Origin: Pyrinomonas sp040289685
Lineage (GTDB): Bacteria; Acidobacteriota; Blastocatellia; Pyrinomonadales; Pyrinomonadaceae
Assembly: GCF_040289685.1 (NCBI RefSeq)
Contig: NZ_PSLQ01000006.1
Coordinates: 18,139-82,138, forward strand
Reading direction: 5' to 3'
Length of the DNA: 64,000 nucleotides
Position 1 is the stretch's first letter. Each line of letters begins with the position of its first letter. Shown here piece after piece: positions 1 through 7,753 of this stretch. Both the position numbers and the translations under genes were made by a program. The notes under the pieces are model-generated. The model did no database searches, was not told where the DNA came from, and saw only the letters and a program-made list of their open reading frames with translations.

Positions 1-8
1 TGTGCTGA

Positions 9-1091
9 ATGAGAATCAAAAACTCGACCGCGACTTACATCGCAGGCGTGACAGTTGCGACGCTTTCGATCACGGCGTTGCATCTGGCAACGCCGCTCGA
101 CCGGATCGTCCTCCATCAAGTCTATCAGCGCCTTTACTACATCCCGATCATCGCCGCGGCGGTGAAGTTCGGCCTGCGCGGCGGACTTTTGGCGGCGCTC
201 TTCGCCAGCGTCGCTTACATCCCGCACGTCCTCATCCACTGGCAGCATAGCAATCCCGACTACGCCCTCAACCAGTACGCTGAAATCGTCCTCTTCAACG
301 TGGTTGGCATCGTCACGGGCGCGCTCGGCGACCGAAGTCGGACGGCGCGCGCGCGCGCCGAACAGACCGCAGCCGAACTGCAACGCGCCTACGCCGAATT
401 GAGGCGGACCTTTGAACAGCTTCTGCGCGCCGACAGATTGATCTCGCTCGGCGAACTTTCCGCCGCCATCGTGCACGAAGTGCGCAATCCGCTCGGCGCG
501 ATCAAAGGCGCGGTCGAGATCATGGAAGATGGCATTCCGGCGGATAGTCCGCGCCGGGAGTTCGCGACGATCGCCAAGCGCGAGATAGATCGCCTTGACC
601 GATTGGTCGAAGAGTTCTTGCGTTTCGCGCGTTCGCCAAAACCGACCGTTGAGCGGATGGATTTGAACGAATTGATCGAAACGGTGGCGTCGCTCATCGA
701 ACGGCAAGCGGCGACCCAAGGCGTCGAGGTGACGAAGGAGCTTGCGTCGCCGCGGGCGACGGTGCTTGCCGATGCCGCGCAAATCCGCCAAGCGCTCTTG
801 AACCTATGCTTGAACTCGCTGCAGGCGATGCCCACCGGCGGGCGATTGACGATTCGCACGCGTCCGGACGGAGAAAAAGGGATCGCCATCGAGATCGAAG
901 ACGAGGGCGGCGGCATCGATCCCAAGATCGGCGCGCGCATCTTCGATCCGTTCTTTACGACCAAAGAGCGCGGGCTTGGTCTCGGCCTCTCCATCGCTTG
1001 CAAAATCGCCATCGAACATGGCGGCACGCTCAACTTCAGAAACGGCGAGAAGGGAGCCGTTTTCCGCTTGACGTTGCCCGCGAGCGCATGA
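9..1091 (+). CDS. Membrane sensor histidine kinase
   Basis: Two-component sensor kinase of 360 residues that would autophosphorylate and pass phosphate to a response regulator not seen here. About four hydrophobic segments fill residues 8-108, followed by a short coiled coil (110-140), a HisKA domain with H-box LGELSAAIVHEVRNPLGAI (phospho-acceptor His about residue 156) and a HATPase_c domain with N box (LLNLCLNSLQAM), G1 (EDEGGGID) and G2 (RGLGLGLSIA). An in-frame TGA at 6-8 lies immediately upstream, so the start cannot be earlier than 9. There is no periplasmic sensor domain of any size, so the signal is probably sensed within the membrane. It converges on the haem operon; a partner regulator could lie left of the window. 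Family assignment is firm, ligand unknown. Confidence 0.93.
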   Translation: MRIKNSTATYIAGVTVATLSITALHLATPLDRIVLHQVYQRLYYIPIIAAAVKFGLRGGLLAALFASVAYIPHVLIHWQHSNPDYALNQYAEIVLFNVVGIVTGALGDRSRTARARAEQTAAELQRAYAELRRTFEQLLRADRLISLGELSAAIVHEVRNPLGAIKGAVEIMEDGIPADSPRREFATIAKREIDRLDRLVEEFLRFARSPKPTVERMDLNELIETVASLIERQAATQGVEVTKELASPRATVLADAAQIRQALLNLCLNSLQAMPTGGRLTIRTRPDGEKGIAIEIEDEGGGIDPKIGARIFDPFFTTKERGLGLGLSIACKIAIEHGGTLNFRNGEKGAVFRLTLPASA

Positions 1092-1135
1092 AGGGCGATC
1101 GGAGCGGTTGACGCACAACTTGCCGCGGGCGAGGA

Positions 1136-2194
1136 TCAACGGCTGACGCGCGTCAGCAGTTCGCGCCAATCGGCCGATTCTTCTCGCCCGGGTTTACGTT
1201 TGCTGAAGGCCAAAAGGATCTGCTCGCCGCGCGCGTTGTAAAGCTCCATGCTCGTCACGATGCCATCGGCAGTGGGTTTGCGAACGATCCAACAAGAGGC
1301 GATCAGATCTCCGCGGACATGGAGGTTGAAGTCTGGATCGAGCACATTGACCCAATGGTTGACGATGCGGACGTTTTCGATCGGACCGGAATGTATCTGG
1401 ATGACGCCGGGATTGCCGACGAAGATCATGATCGCCGTTCGCTGTTGAGCCGCTTCCTGCAAGAGGCGAGGGAAGCTGCCGATTGAAACTCGTTGCGCCC
1501 AATCCGAACCGGCGAGGCGCAGCGCTTGCAAGCGCGTGACGCCGAAATCGCGCGTCAAACGGAAGAACTCGTGCGTGTCGCGCATCTGCGACCATGCGCG
1601 GCGCAACCCTTCAACATCTATTTCGTCATCGGATCGCTCTGGCGGCGAAGCGATGGGTGGTGAGACGATCTGCACGGGCGATTGATCTTCGCTCCTATAG
1701 CGCGCGACCACTTCGGCAAACGCCGCGCGGTCGCTCTCTTCCGTCAGAAAAATTTTGTGAATCGCCGTTCCGTCGCGGTCGAAGAATTGAAGGCTGCGTC
1801 GCGACCCGTCGTTGATGGCAAAGCCGCTGTGCCAATGCGAGAGGAAAAGGCGCAGGTCGATCCCTTCGTCGAGCACTTGCCCCATGACCGGGCGGTCCGG
1901 TTCGCGAAAGATCTCCACCGGATGGTAACGGCCCTTGCGTTCGCTGACCGCTTCTTCGTTGCGCGTCAAGGCCATGACGCGCCCTAACGCGCTTAGCTCG
2001 CCGAGCAGCGTTCCCCAATCTGCCTCCAGACGCACCACCGATCCGCCGCATTCAGAAGCGACGAGTTCGGCTTCGGTGACGCCGAGCGCACGCGCTGCGT
2101 CGCGCGCGCGCAGCTTCGGATTGCTCTGGCGCAACTGTTGCCACTTGCGTTTGAGTTCGAGCGAAGATGTCGGCGATTGAGTGCGGTTGAGCAT
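1136..2194 (-). CDS. hmuS: Haem-degrading factor, HmuS/HemS family
   Basis: Cytoplasmic haem-utilisation protein of 352 residues, close to the usual 345 of HemS/HmuS/ShuS. It binds imported haem and helps store or degrade it to release iron. The family shows two similar halves: the first has RARDAARALGVTEAELVAS, LGRVMALTRNE and IDLRLFLSHWHSGFAI, the second LGVTRLQALRLAG and VNHWVNVLDPDFNLHVR. It starts with ATG and is the last gene of a minus-strand operon with the haem ABC transporter, 7 bases after hmuV. Nothing looks truncated. Whether it is a true haem oxygenase-type enzyme or a haem chaperone cannot be read from sequence. Confidence 0.93.
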   Translation of the reverse strand: MLNRTQSPTSSLELKRKWQQLRQSNPKLRARDAARALGVTEAELVASECGGSVVRLEADWGTLLGELSALGRVMALTRNEEAVSERKGRYHPVEIFREPDRPVMGQVLDEGIDLRLFLSHWHSGFAINDGSRRSLQFFDRDGTAIHKIFLTEESDRAAFAEVVARYRSEDQSPVQIVSPPIASPPERSDDEIDVEGLRRAWSQMRDTHEFFRLTRDFGVTRLQALRLAGSDWAQRVSIGSFPRLLQEAAQQRTAIMIFVGNPGVIQIHSGPIENVRIVNHWVNVLDPDFNLHVRGDLIASCWIVRKPTADGIVTSMELYNARGEQILLAFSKRKPGREESADWRELLTRVSR

Positions 2195-2201
2195 TTTTCA
2201 T

Positions 2202-3010
2202 CTACCTCCGATCGAAAACGTTGGCGCCCTCATCGGCGCAAGCGCATGGCGCGATGAACGGGGCGCGAAGTCCGGGATGCGCGATCGTGATGGCTTCAAC
2301 GCCGAAAACGCGACGGATGATCTCCAGTGTGAGCGCCTCGTAAGCTGGTCCAGACGCGATCCTCTCTCCGGCAGACAGGACGATGATGCGATCGGCGTGT
2401 TGCGCCGCCAAGTTCAGATCGTGCAGCACGGTGACGACGCCGACGCCGCGGCGGGCGAAAAGACGGGCGATGCGCATGGTCGCTTGTTGGTGCGCGAGAT
2501 CGAGGCTCGATGTCGGTTCGTCGAGCAAGAGATAGCGCGGCGCGGAGCCTTCCCAAATTTGGGCGAGGACGCGGGCCAGTTGCACCCGCTGACGTTCGCC
2601 GCCCGAAAGCGTCGTGTAGCGCCTGTCGGCCAGATGCGCCGCTTCGACGAGTTCGAGCGCCGCCTGAGCGATCTTCAGATCGCGCCGGGCGCTTCGCGCG
2701 TGCGGCAGGCGTCCCATCAGNNNNNNNNNNCCCCGGCCGTGAAAGGGAAGTCGAGCGAGGAGCTTTGGGGCAGCACGGCGCGCACGCGCGCCAGTTCATC
2801 TCTGGACCAGCGTGCGACCTCGCGCCCATTGATCAACACCTTCCCGCTCGAAGGACGGATCTCGCCGCTCAGCGCGCGTAGCAGCGTAGTCTTGCCCGCG
2901 CCGTTTGGGCCGACGACGGCGACGATTTCGCCCGGTTCCAGAACGAGCGAAAAATCGCGCAAAAGAGCGCGGCCGTCGCTTTCGACTGAGATCTTCTGTG
3001 CTTCGAGCAT
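2202..3010 (-). CDS. hmuV: Haem ABC transporter ATP-binding protein, split by assembly gap
   Basis: ATPase subunit that powers haem import through HmuU. The N-terminal part (3010 down to 2731) carries Walker A GPNGAGKTT and the Q-loop region ending FPFTAG; the C-terminal part (2720 down to 2202) carries MGRLPH, the ABC signature LSGGERQRVQLARVLAQ, Walker B YLLLDEPTSSLD and the H-loop VLHDLN. The two halves are in different frames because ten N (2721-2730) separate them. In relatives the stretch reads FPFT-x-x-E-V-V-x-x-GR, so about three residues are missing and the real gap is most likely 8 bases. I read this as one intact gene with an assembly artefact, not a natural frameshift. The ATG at 3010 opens with MLEAQ, as usual for the family. 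Confidence 0.9.
2721..2730. other. Assembly gap (10 N) inside hmuV
   Basis: Ten undetermined bases. Taken at face value they break the hmuV reading frame. Restoring the frame requires a gap congruent to 2 modulo 3; alignment by eye to the conserved FPFT...GR segment suggests 8 bases. This is probably a placeholder of fixed length from scaffolding. Confidence 0.97.
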
Positions 3011-3087
3011 CCTTGCTTCAAGCGTTGATCGCGCTGAATCGTAATCACCAAACGGCAACTTCGCGCGCGGTCCAAGCAGGGCTATCT

Positions 3088-4131
3088 TCAACTGCTCCGG
3101 CGTCGGTTGCGTGCCAACAGCCACAAGAAGAATGGCGCGCCGACTAGCGCCGTCACGACGCCGACTGGAAGTTCCGCCGGCGCCACCAGCGTGCGCGTTG
3201 TCGCGTCGGCGACGAGCAGCAAACAGGCGCCGAACAGCGCTGTGCCCGGCAGCAGCCAACGGTGGTCCGGCCCGATAATGAGCCGGAGCAGATGCGGCGT
3301 CACCAAACCGATGAAGCCGATGGCGCCCGTAAAAGCGACGCTTGCGCCGACGGAAAGCGCGACCAAGACGACGGCGCGACGCTTGACGCTTTCGACGGCA
3401 ACGCCGAGATGCGCGGCTTCCGCTTCGCCGAGAAGCAACGCGTTCAACGCTCCGGCCACGCGCGGCAGGAGCAGCAACGCCGTCAAAACGAAAGGTGCGA
3501 CGGCGAGCAACGTGGTCCATGTCGCGCCGCTCAGGCTGCCGAGGCTCCAAAAAGCTATGTCGCGCAACTGCGCGTCGGTTGCGATGTAGGTCAGAAAACC
3601 GATGGCCGAGCCGCTGAGCGCATTGATCGCGATGCCGGCGAGCAGCATCGTCGCCGCGCCCATGCGGGCGAAGACGAGCACGAAAGCGGTCGTGATCAAT
3701 CCGCCTGCAAAAGCCGCGCACGGGACAAAGAACAGCGCCGCTGTCGCGCGCAGGGCAAAGCCCGCTCCTCCGCCAATGACGATCGCCGCAACCGCTCCCA
3801 GCGCTGCACCGCTCGACACGCCGACCAATCCGGGATCGGCCAGCGGATTGCGAAAGATCCCTTGCATCACCGCGCCCGCCGTCGCCAGTCCGGCGCCGAC
3901 CAGCGCTCCTAGCAGCACGCGCGGCAACCTGATCGCCAAGAAGACCGCTTCTTGTCGTCCATCAACGGCGAGGTCGAGGCCGAGTTTTCGGGCGAGGATG
4001 GCGAGCGTTTCGTGCGGCGTGAAAGCTGCTGGTCCAACGCTCAATGAAAAGAGCGCGACTACGATGAAAAGAACGGTCAACAAGACGATAAGGTTACGCC
4101 GCGTGCGGACGAGTCTTTCGGTCGCTTGCAT
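3088..4131 (-). CDS. hmuU: Haem/iron ABC transporter permease, FecCD family
   Basis: Inner-membrane permease of 347 residues with about ten hydrophobic segments, typical of FecCD/BtuC permeases (usual length 330-360). Family marks include RLPRVLLGALVGAGLATAGA near residues 68-87, NPLADPGLVGVSSGAALGA, and GAIGFIGLVTPHLLRL, the conserved coupling region that contacts the ATPase. It should form a dimer with two HmuV subunits and receive haem from HmuT. It starts 16 bases after the hmuT stop and ends 77 bases before hmuV, so the three are almost certainly co-transcribed. The haem rather than siderophore assignment rests on the neighbouring hmuS. Confidence 0.92.
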   Translation of the reverse strand: MQATERLVRTRRNLIVLLTVLFIVVALFSLSVGPAAFTPHETLAILARKLGLDLAVDGRQEAVFLAIRLPRVLLGALVGAGLATAGAVMQGIFRNPLADPGLVGVSSGAALGAVAAIVIGGGAGFALRATAALFFVPCAAFAGGLITTAFVLVFARMGAATMLLAGIAINALSGSAIGFLTYIATDAQLRDIAFWSLGSLSGATWTTLLAVAPFVLTALLLLPRVAGALNALLLGEAEAAHLGVAVESVKRRAVVLVALSVGASVAFTGAIGFIGLVTPHLLRLIIGPDHRWLLPGTALFGACLLLVADATTRTLVAPAELPVGVVTALVGAPFFLWLLARNRRRSS

Positions 4132-4147
4132 GGCGAAAGCTCAGCCA

Positions 4148-5041
4148 TCATTGTTCTTTCCCCGCTTCGGGATAAGGTTGATGAATCTTCCAGCAGAGTT
4201 CGCGCACGGCGGCGCCCGTGCGCGGCCCAAAGCCGAGCAGCAGCAGGTCATCGAGCGCGACGACGCGGTTAGCGCGCCCCGCCGGAGTCATCGCCAAACC
4301 GGGAGTGCGCAAAAGGGCTTCGATGCCGCCCATGCTCTGAAGTCCGCGCGATGGGACGAGGATGACGTCGGGAGCGGCGGCGATGGCTGATTCAGGCGAG
4401 AGCGGCTTGTAGCCTTCGACATCTGAAACGGCGTTGATGCCGCCTGCCAGTTCGATCATCTCGTCAGGCGCGGTGCCTGTGCCAGCGACGTTCATCGCGT
4501 TGGGGCCACGCGCGATAAGGGCCAAGACGCGCGGGCGTCCCTTTTGTTCGGCGACGATGCGTTGCGTTTCGACCAGATCGCGTTCGAAAGAACGGACCAG
4601 TTCTTCGCCGCGCTCTTCCAACGCAAGAACGCGCGCGACGGCGCGGATCTTCGCCTTGACTCCTTCCACCGAATGTTCCGATGGGATGATCACGAGAGCA
4701 ACGCCGGCGGATCGAATTTGCTCGATGGCCGCTGGTGGTCCAGCATCCGCAGTCAAAAGGACCAGCGTCGGACGAAGCGAAAGCACGCCTTCGGCGGAAA
4801 GCTGACGCATGTAGCCGACTTGCGGTAAGCGGCGCGCTTCCTCCGGATAGAGGCTCGACGTATCGACGCCGACTAAACGATCGCCAGCTCCTAGGGCGTA
4901 GACCGTTTCGGTGACCGATCCGCCGATGGAGACAACGCGCGCAGCGTTCCCCGTGATCGACGATCCCTTGGGCGCGCAGGCGGCGAATGCGAAAAGGCCG
5001 AACAGCGCGACGAGTTTCAGTTTAAAAACGGAACCGGTCAT
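4148..5041 (-). CDS. hmuT: Haem ABC transporter substrate-binding lipoprotein
   Basis: Periplasmic binding protein of 297 residues that captures haem and delivers it to HmuU. The N-terminus is a lipoprotein signal: basic MTGSVFKLK, a hydrophobic run, then lipobox FAAC with the acylated Cys about residue 22. The body is the class III binding fold, with VVSIGGSVTETVYALGAGDRL near the N-terminus, VGVDTSSLYP, and an EMIELAGGINAV segment near the middle. It sits 26 bases after the small CxxC gene. Length agrees with HmuT/BtuF proteins. Substrate specificity is inferred from hmuS and hmuV in the same operon; vitamin B12 or a siderophore are less likely alternatives. Confidence 0.9.
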   Translation of the reverse strand: MTGSVFKLKLVALFGLFAFAACAPKGSSITGNAARVVSIGGSVTETVYALGAGDRLVGVDTSSLYPEEARRLPQVGYMRQLSAEGVLSLRPTLVLLTADAGPPAAIEQIRSAGVALVIIPSEHSVEGVKAKIRAVARVLALEERGEELVRSFERDLVETQRIVAEQKGRPRVLALIARGPNAMNVAGTGTAPDEMIELAGGINAVSDVEGYKPLSPESAIAAAPDVILVPSRGLQSMGGIEALLRTPGLAMTPAGRANRVVALDDLLLLGFGPRTGAAVRELCWKIHQPYPEAGKEQ

Positions 5042-5067
5042 GAATCTTCACCAGATACCATGTCGCT

Positions 5068-5277
5068 TCAATGAGCAGCGGCGCTCGCCAGCGGTTCTTC
5101 GTCTTCGAAGATGGCCGAGTTCTGGCAATAGCATTCGATCACCGCGCGCGTGAAGGCGGCAAACTCTTCGGCTGTGAAGGTCAAGATGACCTGCCCGGCC
5201 CGCACGTGAAAAGCACGACAAGATGGGCAGTGCCAAACCCAGAGCGCATGACCGGCATGACTGCTCGGCGCGTGCAT
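5068..5277 (-). CDS. Small CxxC protein leading the haem operon
   Basis: A 69-residue protein I cannot name. The start at 5277 is well supported: a GGAGG ribosome-binding site lies 7 bases upstream, and the sequence becomes ordered at this Met (MHAPSSHAGHALWVW). It has HCPSCRAFHVRAGQVILTFT followed by a likely amphipathic helix (AEEFAAFTRAVIECYCQN). CPSC plus His residues suggest a small zinc-, iron- or haem-binding protein. It precedes hmuT by 26 bases in the same orientation, so it is probably part of the haem operon. The layout (CxxC, a short strand, then a helix) is reminiscent of short Bacteroidetes proteins of unknown function found near iron genes, but this is only an impression. Confidence 0.7.
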   Translation of the reverse strand: MHAPSSHAGHALWVWHCPSCRAFHVRAGQVILTFTAEEFAAFTRAVIECYCQNSAIFEDEEPLASAAAH

Positions 5278-5470
5278 GATCCAACCTCCGTCTGTAAGGC
5301 CGCTCGAAAGCGAGCGGCAATGGATGATCTCGCTTTTCGATGATGCTCCCTGTTCGCATGCAGAGAAATCCCGCTGAACTTGAGCGCTGAAATGGAGGGC
5401 AGAGCGTCGCGCGCGAAAACTCCTGCGCGAGAAAAGAGTTCGAACGGCGCGCCCGTGGTCGGTCGCCAAA

Positions 5471-5709
5471 GCTTTGTGTGCATAGAGAGACCGAGCGGCG
5501 TGTTGAAGTGGTGGTGCATGGTCCGAGCGGTTGGCCCCGTTCAAGATCATCTCCGCGCAAATGGGTGAGAGCGTCGAAGAGCAATGCGCGTCCGGAAAGA
5601 AGCGCGATTTCATGCTCTTCCTCCCCGCCTTGGACGCACATGCGTTCGGCAGCGATTATCTGGAAGAGACGAATCGAAGCGGCGCTCGGTCTCTCTACGC
5701 GCACAAAGC
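5471..5709. repeat. Long inverted repeat upstream of haem operon
   Basis: Two 27-base arms, 5471-5497 and 5683-5709, are inverted copies matching at 25 of 27 positions; a core is AGAGAGACCGAGCG. They enclose about 185 bases with no recognisable gene. A further hairpin with arms GGCT/AGCC lies at 5773-5792. The arrangement could be the ends of a small non-autonomous element or a large RNA hairpin in the leader of the haem operon. No target-site duplication is evident. Confidence 0.6.
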
Positions 5710-6007
5710 AAGCTACGGAAAAATCCTCCTTGCCGGAAAGCTCTGTTACGCGGTCTCGTCGAGCCAGAAATCGCCCGGCTTTAGCCGCGGGGTGGGTCAA
5801 CGAATGCGATCGTCTGCGTGAGCGATCCTCATCGGCGATCCATGTTCGCTCGTCGAACACAAAAGCGACCGAAGCCGAGCGAAGGTTCGCTGAGTCGCAG
5901 TTCAATATAGAGGGCAGTTCGATTCCAGAAACGCTCGCTGAGGAGGCACTGAGTAGGTGCCTCCCGTTGGAGGATCTGCGCTGAAGAAGGAGAAAGATCG
6001 TCAAGCG

Positions 6008-6162
6008 CAAAGCTTGGTGCCGAGTCTGTGCCGCCCATCCGGAACTACGTTCCGGCGCAGTGCGCTCCAGCGGCGATGTTGGGTTTGAGGCGCGCTTCTC
6101 CCATCCGGAACTACGTTCCGGCGCAGTGCGGCGCTTATACAAAGCCTGGCGCCGAGTTTGTG
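6008..6162. repeat. Compound direct repeat with REP-like hairpins
   Basis: A 31-base unit occurs identically at 6034-6064 and 6100-6130; inside each is a perfect stem-loop, CCGGAAC-TAC-GTTCCGG (6039-6055 and 6105-6121). The pair is flanked by a second direct repeat of 23 bases at 6008-6030 and 6140-6162 (20 of 23 identical). The remaining non-coding stretch between the small CxxC gene and the sirohaem gene (5278-6493) holds no gene I can support. Confidence 0.8.
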
Positions 6163-6205
6163 TCTTCTGATGGGAGATCGGCGCCCTCCGTTTTCGCGTT
6201 TCAAT

Positions 6206-6230
6206 GAAATTGAAAATCATTTCCAATTTC
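6206..6230 (-). promoter_or_regulatory. Fur-box-like operator
   Basis: A 25-base near-perfect palindrome with arms GAAATTG and CAATTTC; only one base pair off-centre is mismatched. Its core at 6211-6225, TGAAAATCATTTCCA, matches the 7-1-7 Fur consensus TGATAATnATTATCA at 11 of 14 arm positions. The only genes it could serve are the haem operon to its left on the minus strand, whose first clear start codon is about 930 bases away. Assignment to Fur is inference from the consensus and the iron-related genes. Confidence 0.65.
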
Positions 6231-6493
6231 GAAAGACGAGGATAATCGCTTGCGTCCCGTTTGTCAACCGCCGAGGCGAGCGCGCTGCCCCGTGATCCGT
6301 TCTCGTCTTCCAAACAAGAATCGAGCGGACGAATCTGTGGGCGACCGCAAACGGCTATCGCCATGGTCGACCGGCGAAGGACGGAATCGAGCGAGGCGAG
6401 CGCAGTTAACTAAAAGATCGAACGCCGAAGTTGATGGGTTGAACAAAGCGCCGACGTAAGCGAATTGGCCAGGCGGCGAGCGTTTGTTCAATT

Positions 6494-7171
6494 CTATTTC
6501 GAGGAGCGCAGAGTTTGCGCGGCCGCCTCTTCGACGATCTCTCGAGCGCGTCGGCGTGCGCCTTCCAGATCCTCACGGCGCAGCATTTCGATGATCTCGG
6601 AATCAACGAGCCTATACCAGAGCGCGACTCGCGGCGCAAAATCGGGAATTCGGCGCATGATCTCTTCGCGCAGTTCGGCGGCGATCTCCAAGAATGCCCC
6701 ATACTCCGGTCCGATCTCCGCCGCCATTCGATCGCGCAGGCGAACGGCCAGTGCCGGAGCCTTGCCTGAAGTCGAGACGGCGATCGTAAGATTCCCTTGA
6801 CGGTGAATGGCTCCAGCGATCAGGCTGCAGTGGGGCAGGTCGTCCACGGCGTTCAAAAAGACGCGCCGTTCTTCGGCCTCCCGCCAAACGGCGTGATTGG
6901 TTTCGCCGTCTTCACAGCAGATGGCCAGCCACGCGCCGAGGAGGTCGCCGCGCTGGTAACGGCGACGAACGAGTTCAATGCGTCCAGCGGCGGCCCACGC
7001 TTCGAGCGCGCTTGTGGGCTCGGCCCCGATCACAGCGACGTGCGCGCCTGCTTCGAGCAACGCGCGCGCTTTGGCCTCGGCCATCTTGCTGCTGCCGATC
7101 ACCACGCAGCGGCGACCGCGCAGATCGAGGAAAGCCGGATAAAAGCTCGTCGGATTTCGTTCCGCAGACAT
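6494..7171 (-). CDS. Sirohaem synthase N-terminal type: precorrin-2 dehydrogenase / ferrochelatase
   Basis: A 225-residue protein of the Met8p/CysG N-terminal family, which oxidises precorrin-2 to sirohydrochlorin with NAD and may insert iron to make sirohaem. The N-terminus reads FYPAFLDLRGRRCVVIGSS, a Rossmann nucleotide-binding fold, followed by KARALLEAGAHVAVIG and later LPHCSLIAGAIHRQGNLTIA and AVSTSGKAPALAVRLRDRM, all typical. The separate methyltransferase half of CysG is absent, as in stand-alone Met8/SirC proteins. I chose the ATG at 7171 because the 32 extra residues available upstream are unlike the family; the ribosome-binding site is weak. It closes an operon whose first gene is a sirohaem enzyme, so it plausibly makes that cofactor. 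Confidence 0.88.
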   Translation of the reverse strand: MSAERNPTSFYPAFLDLRGRRCVVIGSSKMAEAKARALLEAGAHVAVIGAEPTSALEAWAAAGRIELVRRRYQRGDLLGAWLAICCEDGETNHAVWREAEERRVFLNAVDDLPHCSLIAGAIHRQGNLTIAVSTSGKAPALAVRLRDRMAAEIGPEYGAFLEIAAELREEIMRRIPDFAPRVALWYRLVDSEIIEMLRREDLEGARRRAREIVEEAAAQTLRSSK

Positions 7172-7282
7172 CTTGAAATGACGAAGCGTGTGACGCGGCT
7201 CTGCGCGCGACCTTTTTGAACGGTCTTCGGAACGGCGTGGCGCCGCGGTTTCAGTCCAACGGCACATGTTCGCCGCGCGGAA

Positions 7283-7750
7283 TCAACCGGCGCTGACGCT
7301 CTCGACGCGCACGCCATCGGCGCGCATGGCGAGCGTGATGGTCACGCCTTGACAACCGAGAGTCAAAGCGAAATGTCCGAGCGTGCGCATCTCCACGTGC
7401 ACGGCCTCAATGCGGCGTCCTACCAAAGCTTGCAGCGCACGATTGACTGAGGCGATCTCGTTCTTGAGTTCGCGCCCACGTGCGGTGCGCAAGAGGATCT
7501 GCGTCCAAAGCTTCTCGCCGTGAGCGCCGGCCTGTCTGCGTGCGCGCCCTGTTTGCAACGTCAGCACGGCCAGCCCTTGGAGCAGATCGAGCAAGTCTTC
7601 AGGGATCGGCTCACCATTGCGCGCCGCTTCTGCCAGCCGCAACGCCGCTTCTCGTCGCGCGCCGGAGAGCGCAGCGGTCAACTCTGTTGCCTCTGCCGCA
7701 ACCAGCGCCGCTTCCTCTTCGGCGAGCGTCAGTTCTTCGTCGGCTGGCAC
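7283..7750 (-). CDS. Unknown protein in the sulfite-reduction operon
   Basis: A 155-residue cytoplasmic protein I do not recognise. The first 50 residues are rich in Glu and Ala and probably helical (LTLAEEEAALVAAEATELTAAL); the middle is charged; the last 50 look like a small beta sheet (VHVEMRTLGHFALTLGCQG, VTITLAMRADGV). It starts 3 bases after the cysH stop, so translation is probably coupled. Position between cysH and the sirohaem gene suggests a role in sulfite reduction, for instance as an assembly or electron-transfer partner, but no motif shows it. It has only one Cys, so it is not an iron-sulfur ferredoxin. Confidence 0.75.
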   Translation of the reverse strand: MPADEELTLAEEEAALVAAEATELTAALSGARREAALRLAEAARNGEPIPEDLLDLLQGLAVLTLQTGRARRQAGAHGEKLWTQILLRTARGRELKNEIASVNRALQALVGRRIEAVHVEMRTLGHFALTLGCQGVTITLAMRADGVRVESVSAG

Positions 7751-7753
7751 TTT

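Noticed and set aside
1092..1135. Terminator between the histidine kinase and hmuS
   Set aside because: The 44-base gap has no stable hairpin with a T run on either strand.
5278..6364. Long minus-strand open frame across the haem-operon upstream region
   Set aside because: Its product is full of repeat-derived segments from the REP-like units, has no ribosome-binding site and no protein-like pattern; openness is explained by base composition.
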